Source: Pancytospora philotis
Lineage: Eukaryota; Microsporidia
DNA length: 64,000 nucleotides
Assembly (NCBI GenBank): GCA_023647555.1
Contig: JALRLY010000258.1
Span: forward strand, 1 to 64,000
Direction: 5' to 3'
Position 1 is the stretch's first letter; each line of letters starts with the position of its first letter. Under the pieces are notes generated by a model that saw only the letters and a program-made list of their open reading frames with translations, was not told where the DNA came from and made no database searches. The position numbers and the translations under genes are program-made. Shown piece by piece: positions 46,732 through 55,707 of this stretch.

Positions 46732-47664
46732 ATGGCCAGCTACAGGAGCCTTAAGAGCAAGGATGCTGACTACCGGCTCCCAACGGAGTGCGGCGCCGCG
46801 CTGCCGAGCAGCGCGAGCCAGACCCTGGCGCCGAAGTGGAGCGGCGAGGACAGCCGCTATTGCATCAACAAGAAAGATTTCGAGGACGCCACGCTCTTCA
46901 AGAACTTCGTGATGCTGGTCAACTCGTCCGTGCAGACAGCAGAAAAGGCGGACGACGTCCTGGAGAAGCGGCTGTACAAGATGATGAGCCACCACGGCGA
47001 GCCGGAGGCGGACAAATGCTGCCGCCCAGGGGGCTCCCCATGCACCCACTCCCAGAACCCTGCGGACAAAAGACCCGCGGGCGAGTCCGACAGCACGCAG
47101 AATACGGGCATCCAGAGCACCGAGATTGAGAACGATAGCGGCAGGCCCGCAGAGCACGAACGGCATGCGGGCGCGGGCAAATACAACTGTAACTATAATG
47201 ACAGCCGGTTCGCCCAGAGGGCCTCACAGGCCGATGCCGCGCAGGGGCCCCTCAAGGACGGCGCCGATTTTATGCCGTACAAAAGGCGGGAAAACTGCGC
47301 CAACCAGCGCTCGTATTCGCTCGGCGAATTTCACAATGAGTACCAGGACGCGGGATCCTTTGCGGGAATCGCTGAGGGCATCACCTCCAAGGTCTACCCG
47401 CCCTCCACGCCGCTGGACTCCAGCTCGTTCTACTCCTTCGACCGGCAGAAGATGCTGCATGCTGACGCGACGCGGCAAAAGCTCAGGTTCAAGAGCTACG
47501 ACGAGTCCTTCGACAGTCTGCTGCGCATCAAGAAGAACGCGTACGAGACCACCGAGGACGGCGAGGGCTTCATCTGCGCGTACTGCGAGGCGCGCTACGT
47601 CTACAAGCGATGTCTGGTCAATCACCTGCTCAAGAGCCACAGGAAGATCATGAAGCTTATGTAG
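46732..47664 (+). CDS. C2H2 zinc-finger protein, unknown
   Basis: A 310-aa product, mostly hydrophilic and low in structure, with one C-terminal C2H2 finger: CAYCEARYVYKRCLVNHLLKSH (about 281-302). The finger is preceded by FDSLLRIKKNAYETTEDGEGF. The middle contains scattered cysteines (CCRPGGSPC). Single C-terminal fingers occur in nucleic-acid-binding and adaptor proteins; the target is unknown. The ATG follows GCAACACCCTCG with GCTATAAATAAATAGG upstream. High GC coding matches the conserved genes, and no signal peptide is present. Confidence 0.75.
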   Translation: MASYRSLKSKDADYRLPTECGAALPSSASQTLAPKWSGEDSRYCINKKDFEDATLFKNFVMLVNSSVQTAEKADDVLEKRLYKMMSHHGEPEADKCCRPGGSPCTHSQNPADKRPAGESDSTQNTGIQSTEIENDSGRPAEHERHAGAGKYNCNYNDSRFAQRASQADAAQGPLKDGADFMPYKRRENCANQRSYSLGEFHNEYQDAGSFAGIAEGITSKVYPPSTPLDSSSFYSFDRQKMLHADATRQKLRFKSYDESFDSLLRIKKNAYETTEDGEGFICAYCEARYVYKRCLVNHLLKSHRKIMKLM

Positions 47665-47947
47665 CTTTGTAGCCCATGTGCAAGCTGACGGTGTATGGCC
47701 TATCGGTCCACAGCTTGTGATGGGTGGGACACCGTAGAATTGTAAAAACTGAGTTGGAATAAATGTAGAGTTTTTCGAGTACTTCTAGTCTTAATATTAT
47801 CAGAGCAGTTGATCAGTGCATTATTCCGAACAAGTATTTAAATAAATTAAGTACTAGTTTAGGCGAAGCTCTGCGCTTGACACGCTTGGGCTTTTATTTA
47901 CACGTCATTAAATGTAAGTTTTATAAATTTTCGTGCATCTACCCCGA

Positions 47948-49297
47948 ATGCGGATTGCCGGTGGTTCTGCAAGTCACTTGACTGCGCTGTTGCTGGGTGC
48001 ATGCGGCGCGATGCCAGCAGACTCCTCTGAATGGGAGGACGATTCCGCTCTCAGGTCACTTTCATATGAAGGCACTTACATCTATCATCGAGTGGCCGAT
48101 GCGGATATGGGTACTCTAGATTCTCTGTATAGACTCTGCTTGGAAACAGGTCAAGAAGAGCTAACGGGATGCGAGCTGAGGAATTTGCCAAATTCTCGAG
48201 ACCCTGTCGATGACAAGCGCTTTCAGCAGCATACACTCATCCAGATGATTCTGTTTAGCACTGACAGCCCAGAAGAGTGTGTAAAAAAGCTGCTGCCGAA
48301 GCTATCGTATGGAGCACTAGAAATCCTGTATGAGAACCTGAGTGGCGCATCCTGGCCCGGCCTCATAAACTTGATGCATTGCCACGAGTATAAGGTCAGT
48401 CGACAAACGCAGGATAAAATAAGAGACAACATGCAGGCGCATCTGAAAGCCGTGCGTGCGCTGCTGTATAAGGAGACCAGTGAAATAGCAGCCACTCCTG
48501 TGCGGGCTTATCTCAAGCTGAATCAGCAGCCGCTAAAGCCGTACGACGTGCTCATGTTCCTACTTCGGAGAGACACCAAGCCCGGAATCAGTATTCTTCA
48601 AGAGTTGTCGGACGTTCTTGAATATGCATTCGATGGCGAGGGACTAGCCGAGCGAATTAAGAATTTTGTCATGCCACTGATGGACATGGTCGTGGTACTG
48701 CCAAATGCAAACACCCAGCATGTCATCCACTGCAAAGAGCTTTTGCTCAGGCGCCTTGTCAGACTTGATCAGCTGGCAATAGTTGAGGAATTTGAGTGGA
48801 GCGGTTTCCAGCAGGCTCCCATGCCGGATGTAGCAGCTATCACGCAAGTAGCGTTGGAAAATAATGCCAATCCGCTTGTTGCCGCCAATATCATGTTGGC
48901 ATGCTGCCCTAAAGATGATATCATCCTGCCAGACGCGACAATCGATGCTCTAAGCGTTTGCTTCAGGCCTAAAGCAGAAAGCCCTGCCGAGCCCAGTTGG
49001 CTTGACACTACCATTGCTGAGTCCAAGAGAAAGCTGATGAACAGGCTTCCCGCGGCACTCCTGTATATCATAGTGCGCGCTTGTAGCACGGCCTGTACTG
49101 ATGATTCCAGGAAAGCGCCCTGCTTGGCCGATTACATCAATATGCTGGAGAAGGCAAATTACACCAGTCTCTTAACATTGGCCTTAAAGAGGAATGCTTT
49201 TGAGCTGATTGATATGCTGGAGAAATACCGTCCGCTGCCTCAAACGGTGAGCGATGAGATCCTCGGGGTAACACTCGGGACTGATTGGTGGAACTGA
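47948..49297 (+). CDS. Secreted protein, dispersed family member 1
   Basis: A 449-aa product with a signal peptide (MRIAGGSASHLTALLLGACGAMPA). The body is helical. It shares scattered but ordered motifs with the protein at 61684-63096: LLPKLSYGALEILYENL against LLPAMSYGVMEHLYEEL, LAERIKNFVMPLMDMV against LDERIENYIIPLMQMI, and a CKELL/CKTLL helix later on. I take them as one unnamed secreted family. The ATG at 47948 follows TATAAATTTTCG and CTACCCCGA; the frame extends five codons to a GTG. No enzymatic motif is seen. Confidence 0.78.
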   Translation: MRIAGGSASHLTALLLGACGAMPADSSEWEDDSALRSLSYEGTYIYHRVADADMGTLDSLYRLCLETGQEELTGCELRNLPNSRDPVDDKRFQQHTLIQMILFSTDSPEECVKKLLPKLSYGALEILYENLSGASWPGLINLMHCHEYKVSRQTQDKIRDNMQAHLKAVRALLYKETSEIAATPVRAYLKLNQQPLKPYDVLMFLLRRDTKPGISILQELSDVLEYAFDGEGLAERIKNFVMPLMDMVVVLPNANTQHVIHCKELLLRRLVRLDQLAIVEEFEWSGFQQAPMPDVAAITQVALENNANPLVAANIMLACCPKDDIILPDATIDALSVCFRPKAESPAEPSWLDTTIAESKRKLMNRLPAALLYIIVRACSTACTDDSRKAPCLADYINMLEKANYTSLLTLALKRNAFELIDMLEKYRPLPQTVSDEILGVTLGTDWWN

Positions 49298-49670
49298 AAA
49301 ATAAACTTGATGAAGAATTACATTTTTCAGGCTTTTACTAAGGGCTTGTCAAATATTCATGCTCAAACGCTCTTATTATGTTCTCCTCTTAGCTTCACTC
49401 AATTAGACACTGTGCATGCACCGCTGGTCCTAATTTTCTGTGGCCATTCCACTATGAGCAATTACGTGAGGAGCAATCTTCGTAAAATATTTTAATAAAG
49501 CCATTCTCTATGTACTTTTAATTTTAACAGCCTGTTACTTTCCTAGTCACTTCGTTGAAGGACTCGTCAACGTACGCAGACAAGTAAGCTTCGATGAAAG
49601 CCTAAACGTATCTCGGCAATCCTCTATACTGGGAACGGTGGGTAGACCTCGTGATAGCATTGATTTCGCA
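49298..49670. other. AT-rich interval without a gene
   Basis: Convergent 3' ends flank it. An AATAAAG at about 49495 may be a polyadenylation signal. No coding frame is supported. Confidence 0.5.
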
Positions 49671-51029
49671 TTAGACTTGTTCTAATCCAGCGGCGATATG
49701 TAGCTTCGCCGCTCTTAGAAAATTATCATTTGTATGCGCGCCATCACTTTGCTCCAGTTTACGCCTATAGTAGACCCTCGTTGTTTCATTCACATCTTTG
49801 AGCATGAAAAATACCAGTCCACGGCTTTCTACATCCTTCGCGGCCCTAGTGATTTTGATAAGCGTTTTGTATTTCATTATTTTCATGACCTTATGCATGA
49901 ATTCATCCCTGGTTGCTACGTACTCATGATCGGTGTACAGCTCTACGAATACGGTGGTGAGCCAGGAAGGCGATATACTATTGAAGCACTCCGAATCGCA
50001 GTTCCATATCGAATCCACGGTATGAAATTCAGATGTTGGCGGCAAATAGTTGGTAAAGAAGCTGGAGAGCGCAGCTCCTGGCCTATCGTATGTGCCCTCT
50101 ATGTATTTGATGAATTTTAACATGAAGGGGGCGTTTGCATCACCGCGACCGTTGGTTTGTAAGTTCGCCATGACCTGCTTTGCAAACCCGACCCGGCCGT
50201 ATCGTTTCAAACAGAAATCGAAATATTCCTGCTCGCACGTAGAAATGGCGAGGTCAAATATTTGGTATTTCAACTCATACTGCTCATTCTGATTGAAAAC
50301 GCGAAACCGCAACGCGGTCGACAGTGCGTCCTGGATCATAGGCACCAAACTGTGTCTCTTGGCGTAGTCGCTGGTCCATATGCGGATGAGTTCTGAGGAT
50401 AGATTGGTTAGGAGTCTATTGCAGAAGCTCTTCAGCTGGTATATGTATAGTATCAGATCAACACTGTCAATTCTTGCGCTGTTGATTTCTACAAATTGCG
50501 TCAGGCCAAGCGAACGTGCATACGACATCTCTTTTTGCAGGTAGCTTTGGACTACATCCAAATAAGAATCATCGTCAAAGGCAGCTCCATCGAACGCGTG
50601 GTAAGGTCTGCAATCTTGTAGCTCCCCAAGCACCGATTCTAGAAATAGTTCATTTTTCGCGTTGAAAAGCTTGTTAAGCAGACACAGGCCTCTAAACCCG
50701 GTTTCTCTAGCCAGCTGCTCGATGCCCAGCGGGTTCTAGCAGTTTCTGTTGAGCACCGCCAGCCCGATGCACCGTTTCCTGTGCCCAGTACGGGTGGAGG
50801 CAAGTATTTCGCTGATTGCTGCTGGCGGTATTTCTGGTGTGTGGTGGCTTATGCAGCATTCGCAGAGTGAGTCTAGCACATTCTCCTCAAGAGTATTGGG
50901 CGCAGTTTTACATGGATCACCGAATCTAGAATAATCTGCGCTCTTGATGTTACGTTTCATCCCCGCAGCCTGAGCAGTAACACAGCAACTAAAGGCATGG
51001 AGCGAACCTGAAAGAAATCCAGCCAGCAT
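49671..51029 (-). pseudogene. Secreted-protein gene split by an in-frame TAG
   Basis: A signal peptide (MLAGFLSGSLHAFSCCVTA, ATG at 51029) opens a frame of 97 codons ending at a TAG (50736-50738). The same frame then continues without any stop for 354 codons to 49671. The joined span (452 codons plus stop) matches the size of the secreted proteins at 47948 and 61684, although I could not see clear similarity to them. The start context is textbook (AAATTTTTAGAAGGCCC), so the promoter looks intact. It may be a recent nonsense mutation, a null allele, a sequencing error or stop read-through. The downstream part is helical with no known domain. Confidence 0.75.
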
Positions 51030-51052
51030 GCGTGGGCCTTCTAAAAATTTTT
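51030..51052 (-). promoter_or_regulatory. AAATTT/CCC signal of the split secreted gene
   Basis: On the minus strand, AAAAAATTTTTAGAAGGCCC ends four bases before the ATG at 51029. The downstream frame carries a nonsense codon yet the promoter is preserved. Confidence 0.65.
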
Positions 51053-51396
51053 TGCGCCAATGTTTACCTATCAACAGCTGTGTACATGCTGGTTTTGCTA
51101 AGCAGTATACGTAGAAATGCTATCGACTTTGCCATGAAAGTTGGAGCGCACAGGACAGGCGTCTAAATGTAGGGCCATGCAGAATCTGAATAGAGTATCA
51201 ATAAATGTAGGATTTCATCATATCATTCTTAGATGCTTAAGTGTATGATACTAGTTAGTTGAGTTTGTACAAAAGTGAGCACAAACCTAAAAATGAATAT
51301 CTAAAGTTAAATACTTTAAAATATACCATTCAAGCAAACATCCGCACAGTATAGAAAGTTAGAGCGAATTCCCAATAAATAATTTAACTCTGCCAG
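51053..51396. other. AT-rich interval without a gene
   Basis: No coding frame or recognisable RNA gene between the DIS3 3' end and the split secreted gene. Confidence 0.5.
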
Positions 51397-53823
51397 CTAG
51401 TCTATGATATCCAGGTTCATCTTCCAGGTCGTGCAGTACTCCGTGAGATTCTTGCGCAGCTGCACGGTGATCTTGTCGAACGTCTTGTAGTCCCGATCGG
51501 TGGCAATGTACTCCTCGATGCCGTACGCCCGGATGAAAATGACATACCCAGCGTCTCTCTTGCACACGATGCTGGCCTCCATCGGCGTCTCGTCGAGGGC
51601 CGTGTAGAGGTAAAGGGCGGTAACCATGCGGGACGCGTATTGCGCATTCCGGTGCCTGAAATTCATAGTGGAACAGGCCCTGCTGGTCACCGAGGCGGAG
51701 AGCCCGTCGAGGGCGCTCTCGTCATGGTTGATGATATAGGCGAGAATCCGGTGGACTACGACGTCCGGGTAGCGCCGGATAGGCGACGTGAAGTGCGTGT
51801 AGATGTCGGTGGCCAGGCCGTAGTGGTAGAAGTCTGACGCCTCGCCGCTCGCGAAGTAGACCGCCTGCTGCATCGACTTGGTGATGATGCGCTTCATAAT
51901 GATGCGGTTCTGCGGGTCCACGCGCGCGAGCGACTCGTTGATCGTCTTAGACGAGGAGCAGTCGATCCCGTCGAGATCGATCGCGGAGGGCAGCGGGTGC
52001 TTCCTCAGCAGCGAGTACTCGGGGTTGTAGCGGTACATGTACTGCGCGACCGAGATGTTAGCGAGCAGCATGAACTCCTCGACGAGGTAGTGCGTGGGGA
52101 TGGAGTCCTTCACGCACACCTTCTTCTCTGCGTTGACGTACACCTCCTGGGCATTCAGCTCGAGCGCGCCCTTGTCGAAGCGGTCGCGCCGCAGCTTATC
52201 GGCGATCTTCATGAGCATGACGATGCTGTCCGCGCATGCAGCGGGCACGGCGTTGGGCAGCCCCTGCAGCACGGCGTACGCCTGCTCATAGGACAGCGAG
52301 GCCCGGGAACGAATCACAGAGCGCATGATTTTGGTCTCCACGATCTGGAAGTTCCGGTCGAGCGTCCAGATGCAGGAGAAGGCGGCCCTGTCCTCGTTCT
52401 GGCGCAGCGAGCAGAGGTCGGCCGAAAGGAACGCCGGGAGCATGTCGATGCGGCGGTCGGGGAAGTACACGGTCGTCGAGCGGTGCCGCGCCTCCCTGTC
52501 TAGGATGGAGTCGGGCTTCACGTAGAGGGAGACATCGGCGATGTGCACGCCGACCTCAATCAGATCGCCGGCCTCGACGCAGTGCAGCGCATCGTCGATG
52601 TCCGTGCAGCCGATCGGATCGATGGAGCAGACATCGAGGTGCCGCAGGTCGGTGCGTCTGCCCGCCTCCATCTCCCGGTAGGCAGCGCCCACGGAGAACT
52701 CGTCGCTGTCGAACCCGAGGCCGCCGGGGGTCCTCTCAGCCGGGTCGGCGCTTGTCTTGCTCTTCTTTGCCGACGGGCACGCCGCGTCCTCCACCGCGCA
52801 GCTCTCTCCAAAGAACGGCTCCTGGCCGATCTCTGCCCGCCGTCTGTTGAGCGTGCTGGTCCAGCTGTCGCCGTAGTAGTCGATGCTGTAGTGCCGGGCG
52901 ATGGCCGCCACCTCGCTCTCGATATCGCCCGTCCGGCCGAGCATCTTGAAGACCACCGCGGCGGGGAGCGGGCTCGTGGCGGGCCAGTCCACGAAGTAGG
53001 CCGATACCTTCAGCCCGACGCACTCTTCGGAGAAGCCGGCGCTGGCTATAAAATCGGGCAGCCTGCGGTCGACCGGCCTGATGTAGCTGCAGGTGTCCTC
53101 CACGCGGTACAGCGTGCCGACGATGGTGCGCATCTTGCGCTTGTAGATGCCCACGATCGCATCGCCCTCGACGTAGACCTCGTCGCCGTGCAGAGCGCGG
53201 TTCAGCTGCGCACCGCTCACGCGGATGCGCGAGTTCGTCGACAGAACTTCGCCCACCGTGCTGTCCACGCTGGACATGATGAGCGACCCGCGCACAAGTG
53301 TGCCGGCGCGGTGCAGATACTCGAGGTTCTCGTGGTACTCAGCGAAGTGGGGCGCGCCGCTCCGCAGCTGCTCCCGGATGGCCACGGAATGCAGAATATC
53401 AGCGGCCTCGGGGAACGGGCGCAGACACTCAGCGAGGTTGTCCGCTCCTACCACTTCGAACGCTCCGGAGGGGTACCTCGCGCGGGCGTAGCTCAGCACG
53501 GCATCCAGGCCCTTATTGGCCGTCTCGGTGCACGCCTGGTCGTCGAAAAACGTGTACTTGCAGCCGGAGCGGTCCAGATTCTTGCGCGTGTCCTCCGGCA
53601 GGCCGTCCAGCACCGATGCGCAGACGATGAAGTGGTAGACATCGGTCAGGAATAGGGCCCTGTAGTCGCGCACGATGTCGCTGTCGGCGATGAGGACGGT
53701 TTTGTCGAAGCTGAAGCTGCTCGGGAGCACGGCAAGCCCGGAGTGCGTGTACTGCTCGCGTACCGACTTGGTGAGCTGCATTTTGCTGGTCAGCCGGTGC
53801 TTCTCGCGGACTTGGAGATACAT
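51397..53823 (-). CDS. DIS3: Exosome ribonuclease DIS3/Rrp44
   Basis: Catalytic 3'-5' exonuclease of the RNA exosome. The 808-aa product has an N-terminal PIN-like region, cold-shock OB domains, the RNB catalytic domain and a C-terminal S1-like end. The RNB metal site is intact: DPIGCTDIDDALH from Asp402, with all four acidic residues. In the PIN domain the first Asp is kept (LIADSD), but the Glu of the yeast LDEV motif reads LDGL and the DRNDRAI motif is not conserved. The CR3 cysteines before it are absent. Endonuclease activity is therefore doubtful. The ATG at 53823 follows AAAATTTTGGCG. About 190 residues shorter than yeast Dis3. Confidence 0.95.
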   Translation of the reverse strand: MYLQVREKHRLTSKMQLTKSVREQYTHSGLAVLPSSFSFDKTVLIADSDIVRDYRALFLTDVYHFIVCASVLDGLPEDTRKNLDRSGCKYTFFDDQACTETANKGLDAVLSYARARYPSGAFEVVGADNLAECLRPFPEAADILHSVAIREQLRSGAPHFAEYHENLEYLHRAGTLVRGSLIMSSVDSTVGEVLSTNSRIRVSGAQLNRALHGDEVYVEGDAIVGIYKRKMRTIVGTLYRVEDTCSYIRPVDRRLPDFIASAGFSEECVGLKVSAYFVDWPATSPLPAAVVFKMLGRTGDIESEVAAIARHYSIDYYGDSWTSTLNRRRAEIGQEPFFGESCAVEDAACPSAKKSKTSADPAERTPGGLGFDSDEFSVGAAYREMEAGRRTDLRHLDVCSIDPIGCTDIDDALHCVEAGDLIEVGVHIADVSLYVKPDSILDREARHRSTTVYFPDRRIDMLPAFLSADLCSLRQNEDRAAFSCIWTLDRNFQIVETKIMRSVIRSRASLSYEQAYAVLQGLPNAVPAACADSIVMLMKIADKLRRDRFDKGALELNAQEVYVNAEKKVCVKDSIPTHYLVEEFMLLANISVAQYMYRYNPEYSLLRKHPLPSAIDLDGIDCSSSKTINESLARVDPQNRIIMKRIITKSMQQAVYFASGEASDFYHYGLATDIYTHFTSPIRRYPDVVVHRILAYIINHDESALDGLSASVTSRACSTMNFRHRNAQYASRMVTALYLYTALDETPMEASIVCKRDAGYVIFIRAYGIEEYIATDRDYKTFDKITVQLRKNLTEYCTTWKMNLDIID

Positions 53824-54033
53824 AGACGCCAAAATTTTGCTGGTTTTGTGGAGCGTGTCGGCTGCAATGGATTGCAGATAGAGATTGTGGTTGAAGCGGT
53901 GCCATTTGTGGGATTGTATGCTGGTTCTAACATAACAAAGTCATTGAATGAAGAGCAGTAACGCATGTCTACACTGTGCAATCTGAAATGAAATTTTACT
54001 TTATTAAAACTGCTCTGCTTTGTTGCACAGCAT

Positions 54034-54618
54034 TCACAGCTCTTCAATTACAACCTTATCGCCGCCAGGAAAAAATCCGTGCTCAACCACGCCTGTCAGA
54101 TTCACACAATTGTCCAGAAAGTCGCGGTTGTACTCGACGTCGATGATGAGATTGCCCAGGTCCGTCAGAAAGGGCGTTTTGCTGTGGACGGTCCGCAGCT
54201 TGTACCTGATCCCGCGCTTCTTCAGCTCTTTTCTGACGTAGCCGTAGCTGGACTTGATGATCTCCACGGGCACAAGCCGGCCCTCGAAGCTGCGCACCCG
54301 CTTGCTCTTCTGGACGAGGATGACGGACAGGTCGGCCATGCTCATGAACAGCTTCTCGTTCGTCAGCGCGCCGCCGCCGCCCTTGATGAGGCAGCCGCGC
54401 GGCGAGTAGTAGTCGGCGCTGTCGAAGTAGACGTCCAGATGCTGGCACGAGACGCACGATACCATCGGGAGGCCGGTGAGGAATATCTCCGTCTGTATGC
54501 TGGTGGCGGCGTAGCTGTTGTTCGGCTCGAGGTACTTGGAGAACTCCTTCATCGTCGCGCCGGTTCCGACGCCGATGATCCCGCCGTCACAAGCATACTT
54601 GGCGTATATCTGGTCCAT
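54034..54618 (-). CDS. RPIA: Ribose-5-phosphate isomerase A
   Basis: Interconverts ribose-5-phosphate and ribulose-5-phosphate in the non-oxidative pentose phosphate pathway, supplying ribose for nucleotides. The 194-aa enzyme shows GVGTGATMKEF at the N-terminus (family GxGTGST), FDSAD (family DGAD, both acidic residues kept), LIKGGGGALTNEK with the catalytic Lys and Glu, and VVEHGFFPG near the end. It is some 25-60 residues shorter than most homologs. The start at 54618 follows GCTGCCCA; an upstream TTG extension is ignored. It lies between DIS3 and CBP20, all on the minus strand. Confidence 0.93.
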   Translation of the reverse strand: MDQIYAKYACDGGIIGVGTGATMKEFSKYLEPNNSYAATSIQTEIFLTGLPMVSCVSCQHLDVYFDSADYYSPRGCLIKGGGGALTNEKLFMSMADLSVILVQKSKRVRSFEGRLVPVEIIKSSYGYVRKELKKRGIRYKLRTVHSKTPFLTDLGNLIIDVEYNRDFLDNCVNLTGVVEHGFFPGGDKVVIEEL

Positions 54619-54835
54619 TGGGCAGCGGGTGGCGGCCGCGCCATCTTCGCAGCGCAATTTGGGCCAATAGAACGCGCCTCCTTTATCGGCTGATATGAAC
54701 GGCGCCTATCAGAGATCAGTAGAACACGGAGGTTGTTAAAATATAACTGCTAGAGTGCGGCTGCACGTACGATGTCTATCGTCACTGGCACCGTCGCTCC
54801 AGCCAAAACAGCCACGCAGCGCCATGGGTAAATAT

Positions 54836-55285
54836 TTAATGCTCGCCGTTGAGCGCATCTCTCTCGCGCATGCGCTTCCTGGAGTTGTCGGCGCGGACCT
54901 TCCCGCCGAAGACGCCGCGGCCGTACTGCCGGCCCTCCGCGAACCCCATGTCCTTGTCGACGGCGAGCGCGCGGCCGTCGAGCTCGAGCCCGCGGTAGAA
55001 GGCGAGGGCGGTGGCGGCGTCCTCCCTCCGGTAGTACTCGATGAAGGCGAACTCGCAGGGCGTCTTGGTGCTGCTGTTGACGCCCATGATGACGCGGCGC
55101 ACCTCCCCGCAGATCCCGAACAGATGCCAGAGCCGCTCCTCGCGGATCTGCTCCGAGATGTTCGTGATGTAGAGGGTGCTCGAGTCCTCGAGCAGCTGCA
55201 GATACTCCTCCTCCGTCCCCTTGAAGCTCTTCTCTCTGTACACCCGCCGGCCGCACTCGGGCAGCAAGTACCTCTCGAGACCCAT
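54836..55285 (-). CDS. CBC2: Nuclear cap-binding protein subunit 2 (CBP20)
   Basis: RRM protein that binds the m7G cap of nuclear RNA with CBP80. The 149-aa product matches CBP20 closely: FKGTEEEY, then STLYITNI (RNP2), IIMG-like VIMGVNSSTKTPCEFAFIEYY (RNP1) and the C-terminal GFAEGRQYGRGVFGGKVR (family GFKEGRQYGRGRSGGQVR). The two cap-stacking tyrosines appear conserved (Tyr16 in VYREKSF and Tyr39 in TLYITN, equivalent to human Tyr20 and Tyr43). The ATG at 55285 follows AATTTGCAGCCC. The frame stays open for 65 codons further upstream by chance. Confidence 0.95.
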   Translation of the reverse strand: MGLERYLLPECGRRVYREKSFKGTEEEYLQLLEDSSTLYITNISEQIREERLWHLFGICGEVRRVIMGVNSSTKTPCEFAFIEYYRREDAATALAFYRGLELDGRALAVDKDMGFAEGRQYGRGVFGGKVRADNSRKRMRERDALNGEH

Positions 55286-55707
55286 GGGCTGCAAATTATC
55301 CGCACCGAAGATGCCGCTGCAATGCTGCGGTAGCGGCACCAATTCTAATAAATACACTTTGGTTAGTGTTAATCTAACAAACTGATGGCTGTTAAGTAAT
55401 GATGGTGGTTTAGGACGCTGGATGCTAACACTGCACAACGGCTTATTCTTAATATTTGGCAACGTTGCGCTACCCGCCATCTACACCCGCTGCAGAGCCA
55501 CGTGCGGCGCGTTTGATGGCAACGTCCAATCTCTGCTGACGTGCGGCACGCGATCAATGGCCGAGGCGGCACCACGGAAAGGGTGTTGCCGCGCAGAAGC
55601 GGTATTGGAGAACGGCAGCGTCCATCCACAGAGCAGAAAAGCCGCCTATCCGGCGGCAGCTGATATATAAACTGATTTGGGATTAAAAAAATTATTCTAG
55701 AACGGCC
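55286..55707. other. Divergent region with a doubtful short ORF
   Basis: A plus-strand ATG frame (55422-55670, 82 codons) starts with a mildly hydrophobic segment (LFLIFGNVALPAI) and has five cysteines, but has no start signal and ends at a TATATAA box that probably belongs to the 55708 promoter. I do not call it a gene. Confidence 0.4.

Noticed and set aside
52543..53655. 370-codon frame antisense to DIS3
   Set aside because: No start signal or recognisable domain; the DIS3 frame is certain.
55286..55480. 65-codon N-terminal extension of CBP20
   Set aside because: No ATG, and the family start with its AATTTGCAGCCC signal lies at 55285.
55422..55670. 82-codon cysteine-containing frame with a weakly hydrophobic start
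   Set aside because: No start signal, ends within the TATA-like promoter of the next gene, and no family is recognised.
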